From positions 1-11,228 of the forward strand of contig JADFGE010000054.1 of NCBI GenBank assembly GCA_022567855.1: a DNA stretch of 11,228 bases. The letters run 5' to 3'. Below the pieces are notes generated by a model that saw only the letters and a list, made by a program, of their open reading frames with translations, was not told where the DNA came from and made no database searches. A program made the translations under genes and the position numbers. Of this stretch, positions 1 to 5,160 are shown piece after piece (the first letter of the stretch is position 1; the number at the start of each line of letters is the position of its first letter). The DNA is from Planctomycetota bacterium (GTDB lineage Bacteria; Planctomycetota; Phycisphaerae; Phycisphaerales; SM1A02).

Positions 1-387
1 TGGGATCGCCAGGTCGAGGATCCCCTCTTCGCGCATGGTTGACGGGTGGAACTCGATGAAGCCGATGCCGATGGCAGCGAAGTAGCTCATCACGATGCCG
101 GCCATCAGTCCGAGGAAGACCGCCACGCCTCCCATGTACGCCACAGGTCGCCGATGCACCTTGCGATCGTGGGTCGGGTGGTCGATGATGCCGTTGGCGA
201 GCGCGAGGCGGCGCATGAGCGGCGTGGCCAGCAGCGTGACGACGAATGCGGTGACGAGAACGGCGACATAGCCCGGCGTGACGCTCAGAAACGTTGCATC
301 GGCGGCGAGCGACGCCTGCGCCACGCGCTCGATACCTGCGGAAACGACTGCATCGTGCCCGTCGGCGACGGAGACGGGCAGGATCAC
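1..387 (-). CDS. WecA/MraY-family polyprenyl-phosphate sugar-1-phosphate transferase, N-terminal part (cut by window edge)
   Basis: This gene would transfer a sugar-1-phosphate from a UDP-sugar to undecaprenyl phosphate in the inner membrane, the first lipid-linked step in making a cell-surface polysaccharide. Only 129 codons are visible; the rest runs off base 1. After a roughly 45-residue N-terminal stretch comes a hydrophobic helix (about residues 46-62), then the family's cytoplasmic signature: asparagine-glycine-isoleucine, DHPTHDRKVHRRPVAYMGG (about residues 71-89), matching the D-x-P-x-x-R-K-x-H-x-x-P-x-x-x-x-GG pattern of the WecA/MraY group. A second membrane helix follows directly. 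The chosen start is a GTG that overlaps the stop of the upstream chimeric gene (GTGA), which implies translational coupling; no strong ribosome binding site is seen, so a later start is possible. The third codon positions are strongly G/C, like the epimerase part upstream. Substrate sugar cannot be read from this fragment. Confidence 0.85.
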   Translation of the reverse strand, partial: MILPVSVADGHDAVVSAGIERVAQASLAADATFLSVTPGYVAVLVTAFVVTLLATPLMRRLALANGIIDHPTHDRKVHRRPVAYMGGVAVFLGLMAGIVMSYFAAIGIGFIEFHPSTMREEGILDLAIP

Positions 388-1526
388 GGCTGGTTCCCCG
401 GTGCGGCGTCGCGGATGTGCGCCGCCAGATCGAGGATCGTTTCCGCGAGCGGGATCCTGGGCTGAAACTCGATGGCGTCGCGGATCCGGGAGAGATCCGG
501 CTGGCGTTGCATGAGGTCTTCGAACCCGGATTTATAGGCGGATTCGTACGGGATGAACCGCTTGCCCGACGCCGAGCCGGTCACCTCGATCACGAGGTCC
601 GCCAGCGCGCTGATTGAGATGGGCTGGTCGCTGCCGAGGTTGAAGACCCGGCCCCGGCAGCGCGATTCGCTCACCATCATCGGCAGCGTGCGTGCGACGT
701 CGCGCACGTCGCAGAAGCACCCCGTCTGTTCGCCGTCGCCGAAGAGCCCGATCGGCTCGCGCTCGATCTTCTTGAACGCCGCGAGATATGCAGAGCGTGA
801 TTGGTCCCCCACAACCTGCAGCACGCGATCCTGAACCTGATTGTGCCACTGTGACTGATCGACCCGGGCCAGACTGGGCCAAAAGGGACGGTCCTCGCCG
901 AACCGCCAGTTGTAGTCGTCCGCAAAACCCTGCTTCAGTTGCGGATCGGTGTACATCCCCGCCCAAACCGCACACAACACGACCAGCCCGCCGCCGGCCG
1001 CAACGCTCCGAACGTAGAACCTTCGCCGAGCGCTGCGCAGCAACCGAAGCGCATCGGGATTGTTCACCTTTCGAACGATCACGGTCGCAAGGTGCACGAT
1101 GATGAACGCCAACATGGCGAGGCCGGTGATCAAGTGAACAAGGTCCCAGGTGTAGCTCATTCGCGGGCCGACCAGGCCCTGCCACGTCACGACGAACCCA
1201 CTGACGACACAGGCGAGGATCATCGCCGCGGATATGTACCCCAGCAGTTGATAGTGACTGAGCTTGCCCCTGCGGCGCACCCGCCAGTGCCTGATCACGT
1301 ACCACGTCACCGGAACCAGCATCGCCAGGCCGACCACCGTATGTACAAGGACGTTGAATTGGCTGAACGCGTTGAACGGTACGAGGTAAATCACCAGGCC
1401 GCTGATCGAGAGAAACAGCAGCAGACCTCCGGTGATCGCGGCCAGGTGAGATCGCCATTCAGCCGCGGCGTTCACCCGAGCTCCGGTCTCGGACACGATG
1501 TTGTTGAGTTGATTTCCGCTGGACAT
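384..1526 (-). CDS. Chimeric protein: cytochrome b-like membrane domain joined to the C-terminal third of a nucleotide-sugar epimerase/dehydratase
   Basis: The 380-residue frame has two unrelated parts. Residues about 1-220 carry five membrane helices (about 27-49, 56-78, 95-115, 128-151, 174-191). The first four form two similar halves, each with a Ser-Gly, a His about 21 residues later followed by GLAML, and another His 14-17 further (His63/His80 and His131/His145), as in di-haem cytochrome b four-helix bundles. In planctomycetes similar anchors precede periplasmic multihaem cytochromes c (from memory). No CxxCH motif is present here. From about residue 248 the protein reads as the end of an NAD-dependent epimerase/dehydratase: LFGDGEQTGCFCDVRDV (261-277), VFNLGSDQP, IPYESAYKSGFED and a PDLSRIR helix. 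The NAD-binding GxxGxxG and the YxxxK catalytic motif are missing, so this half cannot be an active enzyme, and the topology would put it in the periplasm. An AGGAG lies 10 bases before the chosen ATG; a start 17 codons upstream lacks support. Confidence 0.75.
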   Translation of the reverse strand: MSSGNQLNNIVSETGARVNAAAEWRSHLAAITGGLLLFLSISGLVIYLVPFNAFSQFNVLVHTVVGLAMLVPVTWYVIRHWRVRRRGKLSHYQLLGYISAAMILACVVSGFVVTWQGLVGPRMSYTWDLVHLITGLAMLAFIIVHLATVIVRKVNNPDALRLLRSARRRFYVRSVAAGGGLVVLCAVWAGMYTDPQLKQGFADDYNWRFGEDRPFWPSLARVDQSQWHNQVQDRVLQVVGDQSRSAYLAAFKKIEREPIGLFGDGEQTGCFCDVRDVARTLPMMVSESRCRGRVFNLGSDQPISISALADLVIEVTGSASGKRFIPYESAYKSGFEDLMQRQPDLSRIRDAIEFQPRIPLAETILDLAAHIRDAAPGNQP

Positions 1527-1536
1527 TGTCCGCCTG

Positions 1537-1541
1537 CTCCT
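1537..1541 (-). promoter_or_regulatory. Ribosome binding site of the chimeric gene
   Basis: AGGAG on the minus strand, 10 bases before the ATG at 1526. It is the reason for choosing this start rather than the more upstream ATG at 1577, whose extra residues are Arg-rich and look non-coding. Confidence 0.6.
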
Positions 1542-1599
1542 GATCCGGGCTCGTTCACTCGCGTCGCGACTGCACAAGCCCGCCTTCCCCCGCTCGTTG

Positions 1600-1652
1600 A
1601 AGGCGCCGAACCGATGGTTGATCGGTCCACCGGCGCCTTGGGCGGTCCGCCC
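1600..1652 (-). promoter_or_regulatory. Structured 5' leader (two adjacent dyads) ahead of the cytochrome/epimerase gene
   Basis: Bases 1600-1607 (AAGGCGCC) pair perfectly with 1632-1639 (GGCGCCTT). Inside, 1610-1615 (ACCGAT) pairs with 1621-1626 (ATCGGT) around a five-base loop. Immediately next to it, 1640-1652 is a near-perfect palindrome, GGGCGG-T-CCGCCC. No run of T follows on the minus strand, so this does not look like an intrinsic terminator. If the promoter proposed at 1683-1710 is right, the structure lies in the untranslated leader. Function unknown. Confidence 0.4.
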
Positions 1653-1682
1653 TCCTACGCGATAACCAGATCAATATATCAT

Positions 1683-1710
1683 AATATAGCCTCCAGGGTC
1701 ATAAGCACAA
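1683..1710 (-). promoter_or_regulatory. Possible sigma-70-type promoter for the cytochrome/epimerase gene
   Basis: On the minus strand, TTGTGC (1705-1710) and TATATT (1683-1688) are separated by 16 bases. The -10 matches consensus at five of six positions, the -35 at three of six. It sits in the most AT-rich patch of the region, about 150 bases before the start codon. An overlapping TATGAT offers an alternative -10 without a matching -35. Confidence 0.3.
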
Positions 1711-1763
1711 GCCCCCTTTTGCCAAATCTTTTCTGCTTTTTTGCATGCCTGGAGCCCCCAGTA

Positions 1764-1894
1764 ATACGAATCCCAAATAATTCTCGTGCGTTTCGCGGGT
1801 GCCATGCTTCATTCCCGACGCGTCGGGATGAAGCATGCTTTGCCCTATCGGGTCAAAGCATGGCACCCGCCTTTGGATCAATTGCGATTCGTAT
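1764..1894. repeat. 131-bp palindromic, MITE- or REP-like element
   Basis: The ends are perfect 8-base inverted repeats, ATACGAAT (1764-1771) and ATTCGTAT (1887-1894), with partial matching for about ten bases further in. A TA dinucleotide lies at each outer end (1762-1763 and 1894-1895). Inside, GGGTGCCATGCTT (1797-1809) pairs with AAGCATGGCACCC (1856-1868). Between these arms are two more hairpins: 1804-1820 with 1821-1836 (one bulged T) and 1835-1842 with 1854-1861, so the single strand can fold as a three-way junction. The motif ATGCTT or its complement occurs four times in alternating orientation. No protein is encoded. The layout fits a non-autonomous mobile repeat; palindromes ending in TGGCACCC are common between planctomycete genes as far as I recall. 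Confidence 0.6.
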
Positions 1895-2093
1895 AGCCCC
1901 TCGCGATCACAGGGTCAGCCGGTGAATCCCCACCTGGGCATCACCGCCGGCTGCACCGCTGCGGCGCTCACTGAAGGCGACCCGCCGTGTCGCAGATCCG
2001 CCGTGATGTGCCACATCCCCGGTCCTTCTCCGCGGGTTACCACCCTCGGCTACTACGCCTCATCACGCCTTTCTTCTCGACATCTTCTCCCCG
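1895..2093. other. Non-coding stretch with no recognised content
   Basis: This is the rest of the 567-base gap between the chimeric gene and the beta-propeller gene. I see no intrinsic terminator after the propeller gene's stop and no reading frame with convincing codon use. A 98-codon plus-strand frame starting in the repeat crosses it, but it uses part of the palindrome and part of the antisense of the propeller gene and is not credible. Confidence 0.5.
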
Positions 2094-3143
2094 TCACGAG
2101 TCGCAGTTGGCGACAATATCGAAGCCGGTGACGTAGCGGATGTCGTTTTCGCTTCCGATGTTGGACCATCGAAATCGACGCTGGTCGAGCAGGTTGCCGT
2201 CGCGGTCCAACTGGAGCAGGCCGAAGCTCAAGTCGCTGTCGTAGCGACCATCGATCGTCGTATAGATAAACTCGTTCGTCACGGCAATGCCTCGACACCA
2301 ATTCTTCTGGACTCCATCCAGCCGAACACAGTCGACCTGGAGGTCATAACGGAATCGTGTCGAATCGAATTCCTTCGGTTGCGATGCAATGAGAATCTTC
2401 CCATCGATGCTGGTCAGATAGAATTTGCCATCGACATAATCTCCGTCGTGAACACACGTGGGCGTACGGTAATTCAACGTGCGGAGGCTGGCGTGATCTT
2501 CGCCCGGCCGAACGACGATCAGCGCGCCGAGGTTGCGCGAGGTGAGATAAATATCCTGCCCGATCGTTTGCACGCTATTGATGTGAAACAATCCCGTCGG
2601 GCCGGACCAAGGTTTGTCAGCGAAGCGCCAATCGATTGTCTCATCAATGTTATCGCGCGAGATGCGAAGCGTTTGATCGATGGTGAATCGATCGATGACA
2701 TTGCCTTGATGGTCGATGATCACCACCATGTCCATGAAGGGCATAGCGAAGATGATGCGCTGTTCATCGGCGCAGAAGCGATGGATGTAGCAGGAATATC
2801 GGTTGGTGATAAAGCTCTCGACGCGCTTGGATTGAGCGTCGAGCGTATAGATGCCGTTCCACGATCCGGCCAGGAGTTTGCCGTTCACGGGAACAAGTCC
2901 GGTGAATCCGAACCGAGGTCGGCGCTGAAGCGCGCGGGTCGTTCGCGGCAACTCACCGAGAATGGGGTAGGGCAGTTCGTCGAAATCGCTGGGCGTGATG
3001 GGAAAGCGAACGCGGAGGGTTTGTTCGGCGTTTCCGCGGATCGACCAAAGAGCGGGATGTTCAGCCTGATGGTCGACGGCAATCTCATCGTGAAAGCCGT
3101 GTACAAACGACACGCAGATTTCGTGACTCAGACCGATGGTCAT
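2094..3143 (-). CDS. Beta-propeller-like protein of unknown function, coupled to a capsule-type glycosyltransferase
   Basis: I do not recognise a named family. The 349 residues show a repeating pattern of beta strands typical of a propeller: about 78-111 (GLVPVNGKLLAGSWNGIYTL), 117-155, 184-223 (HINSVQTIGQDIYLTSRN), 230-272 (VHDGDYVDGKFYLTSIDG) and 283-324 (RGIAVTNEFIYTTIDGRYD). The His-Asn/His-Asp at blade starts recall NHL and arylsulfotransferase-like propellers, but no catalytic set is evident. There is no signal peptide or membrane helix, so it is probably cytosolic, though a secreted form with a different start cannot be ruled out. Its ATG overlaps the stop of the upstream glycosyltransferase (ATGA), and an AGGA lies 11 bases before it, so the two are translated together and probably act on the same glycan. 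Its base composition is lower in GC than the neighbours (28 of 60 in bases 2641-2700). Confidence 0.8.
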   Translation of the reverse strand: MTIGLSHEICVSFVHGFHDEIAVDHQAEHPALWSIRGNAEQTLRVRFPITPSDFDELPYPILGELPRTTRALQRRPRFGFTGLVPVNGKLLAGSWNGIYTLDAQSKRVESFITNRYSCYIHRFCADEQRIIFAMPFMDMVVIIDHQGNVIDRFTIDQTLRISRDNIDETIDWRFADKPWSGPTGLFHINSVQTIGQDIYLTSRNLGALIVVRPGEDHASLRTLNYRTPTCVHDGDYVDGKFYLTSIDGKILIASQPKEFDSTRFRYDLQVDCVRLDGVQKNWCRGIAVTNEFIYTTIDGRYDSDLSFGLLQLDRDGNLLDQRRFRWSNIGSENDIRYVTGFDIVANCDS

Positions 3144-4846
3144 TGCCCACTCATTCCTGCGCCGACGCCGGTGAGCGCATTGTGCTGCGTGAGGGGGTTC
3201 TCAAACGGATCATCCAACAGAACACCGCGACAGATGGCATTCAAAGAACGATCGGCGCCGGGTGCAAGATCGCTCCAGTCATCGAGGCATAGTTGGGCGA
3301 CGTTGAAGTCGTTGCTTTGGAAATGGTTGATGGGGATATCGTTGCGGAAAAACAATGCATAGGCGTAACGCCGGGCAACCTCGGTTGCTGGTACAGGAAC
3401 GTGTTCTCCAGAAAGGATCGCTTCAAGCAGCGCGCCGTACTCGCTGGGCGTGTGGACTTCGGTTGCGATGCCGCGACCTGCATGCCAACCACCGCCGGCA
3501 AGGATGACCGGCTTCCCTATCGCCGCTGCTTCAACCGTGACGGTGGACGTGTAGGTCAACACGATGTCGGCAAGTTGGGCGACGCTACGAGCGGTTACGT
3601 CTGCATCTGGCGCGATAAGATGGACGTTCGGTGGTAGGGGGTCATACCGGCGGCGCACCACATGATCGATGGGGTCCCGCGCCTGTCGATGATGTTCACT
3701 GGGATGGGATTTGATGATCAGATGATGCTCGCTCTCGCGCGCAAGCACGGCGATGGTCGCCTCGATCCATTGGACGGCGGTGGCAAAGGCGGCGGTGGAC
3801 GACTTGGTCTTGCCCGCATCGAACCCAACATTGGGAAACATTGCCAGCACGAGGCCGGGCGATTCGTCAGACAAACCGACGATTCGTCTTACTTCCATTT
3901 CGTCAGCGATGTTTAGTCGCCATTGCTCATCACGCCATTCATAGGGCACCTTAGCGCGACGAGTGAGATAGGCATCAAGCTCGGCCTCCTGCGCGCTCGT
4001 CAATGCTTCATCTCGCCATCGTTTCCAGCCGCCCATGAGCGACGGCTCGTTCGGCGGACGATCAACGATGAATCGCACGCTCGACCCACGAAGGCCGGTG
4101 TTGGTCACGTCGACCGGGATCCCCGTCTGGTTGGCAATCGCGCGCATGATCCCCCAGTCGATTTTCTTGCCATCATCCATGAGAACCTTGTCGATGCGCA
4201 ATTCATCCAGTGCACGGCGACTGATCTCAGTCATGTACAACGCTGCCAGCAAGAAGGCTCGCGCCTGGGCCGCTATCGTCGGCTCATTGAGATCGATGCT
4301 TCCGATTTTGAAAAAGGATTCGAGTGAGCGCTCGATGTGGTGACCAAGGGCGATGCCATCGTGTTCGACCGAAAGTATCTCATCGTCTTGTACATTCGAT
4401 GCGAGGCGCTGATGCTCGTCCTTCACATCAGCTGAAATGAACTCGCTATACCAGCGGTGAGGCAGGTTCATGGCTTCCGCAAAACGAGGGGAATTGCGAT
4501 GGCACCATCGCGTGCACGCGCTTTCAGCGTGATCGACTTTGCGCAGCGTACAGGCCGGGAGCAGCGCATCGCACATCAGCGCTGTGACGGATGCGCCTCG
4601 GATGCGCAGCGCCTGCGCGATGAATCCGAGCAACGCGAAATGGCGCTCGCCGCCGGTGAGACCCGGGATCAGAATACGCTTGTATTTGCTCCCGTCTAGA
4701 GGCTCGATCGGCAGCTCGCCGTGGCAGATTTGCTCAAGGCGGGCCGTGAACGTCGGGCCCTTGAGAATCGATAGCGGCTGATCGGCTCGCGTTGGCCTCG
4801 ACACGGGCTCATCCATCCGCACAGACCTTGGTCTCATCACGTCCAT
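3140..4846 (-). CDS. Capsule-polysaccharide-synthesis-type GT-B glycosyltransferase
   Basis: This is probably a cytosolic GT-B sugar transferase acting in surface polysaccharide synthesis; donor and acceptor are unknown. The 568 residues show an N-terminal Rossmann-like half (about 57-260), beginning RILIPGLTGGERHFALLGF, and a C-terminal half (about 325-500). In the latter, LIIKSHPSEHH (376-386) and the stretch around 424-470 (LADIVLTYTSTVTVEAA, IGKPVILAGGGWHAGRG) match the nucleotide-sugar site region of capsule synthesis (KpsC/KpsS-like) and CDP-glycerol transferase-like proteins. Four cysteines sit in the first half (C92, C99, C111, C115; spacing C-x6-C-x11-C-x3-C) and may bind a metal. 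No membrane helix is seen. The gene's stop overlaps the start of the propeller gene. Start choice is weak: there is no clear ribosome binding site, and ATGs at residues 4 and 11 are alternatives, the latter with AAGG 11 bases upstream. A good promoter lies about 50 bases before it. Confidence 0.8.
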   Translation of the reverse strand: MDVMRPRSVRMDEPVSRPTRADQPLSILKGPTFTARLEQICHGELPIEPLDGSKYKRILIPGLTGGERHFALLGFIAQALRIRGASVTALMCDALLPACTLRKVDHAESACTRWCHRNSPRFAEAMNLPHRWYSEFISADVKDEHQRLASNVQDDEILSVEHDGIALGHHIERSLESFFKIGSIDLNEPTIAAQARAFLLAALYMTEISRRALDELRIDKVLMDDGKKIDWGIMRAIANQTGIPVDVTNTGLRGSSVRFIVDRPPNEPSLMGGWKRWRDEALTSAQEAELDAYLTRRAKVPYEWRDEQWRLNIADEMEVRRIVGLSDESPGLVLAMFPNVGFDAGKTKSSTAAFATAVQWIEATIAVLARESEHHLIIKSHPSEHHRQARDPIDHVVRRRYDPLPPNVHLIAPDADVTARSVAQLADIVLTYTSTVTVEAAAIGKPVILAGGGWHAGRGIATEVHTPSEYGALLEAILSGEHVPVPATEVARRYAYALFFRNDIPINHFQSNDFNVAQLCLDDWSDLAPGADRSLNAICRGVLLDDPFENPLTQHNALTGVGAGMSGQ

Positions 4847-4902
4847 GTGATACGTCGAGTAGGAAGAATCAGCATGCCTGAACTGGATGCTGCTTGGAGC
4901 AG

Positions 4903-4930
4903 ACTATACCAGCGAACGCGTTTGCCTCAA
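4903..4930 (-). promoter_or_regulatory. Sigma-70-type promoter for the glycosyltransferase-propeller operon
   Basis: On the minus strand TTGAGG (4925-4930) and TATAGT (4903-4908) are 16 bases apart, matching consensus at four and five of six positions. TGG directly before the -10 makes an extended -10 (TGnTATAGT). Transcription would begin near 4896, leaving a leader of about 50 bases before the ATG at 4846. Confidence 0.5.
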
Positions 4931-5160
4931 CCGGTCCTCATTCAATCGCGGCGATTCCACCGTTCCTTCCGCAACCATTATCCACGAAACGGCGACTGGC
5001 AGCCCGCCTCACAAGCTGCGCTCGCCCAAAGCCTGCTTCCGGCACAGTGCATCAATTCAAGCGTCAATGCATAACGTCTTCCGGAACATCCGCATGACTC
5101 GATCAACGGCCTCCTGAGTGACATGTTCCTTGCCATCACTCTCATTCTGTCCAGCAAGCG
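4931..5160. other. Gap between the two glycosyltransferase units
   Basis: Between the CgeB-like gene and the promoter above there is no recognised gene or terminator. One short minus-strand frame, ending with the TGA near 5061, reads reasonably for about 30 codons past the CgeB-like gene's stop (ending KTLCIDA), in the frame beginning at its third codon positions. It has no own start with good spacing and is more likely chance. Confidence 0.4.

Noticed and set aside
46..465. Plus-strand reading frame of 139 codons at the left edge
   Set aside because: Its complement encodes the WecA/MraY signature and two membrane helices; the plus frame gives a charged product with no structure.
1797..1868. 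The strong palindrome as an intrinsic terminator
   Set aside because: There is no T run on either side and the outer terminal repeats and nested hairpins fit a mobile repeat better. It is also about 220 bases past the end of the propeller gene.
939..1925. Long plus-strand reading frame of 328 codons
   Set aside because: It runs antisense through the cytochrome-like domain and into the palindromic repeat. Its product is rich in His, Arg, Gln and Pro without any domain pattern, as expected of a shadow frame in GC-rich DNA.
2379..3362. Plus-strand reading frame of 327 codons opposite the beta-propeller gene
   Set aside because: It crosses the boundary between the propeller and glycosyltransferase genes, has no recognisable domain, and the minus-strand frames show clear blade and GT-B motifs plus an ATGA overlap.
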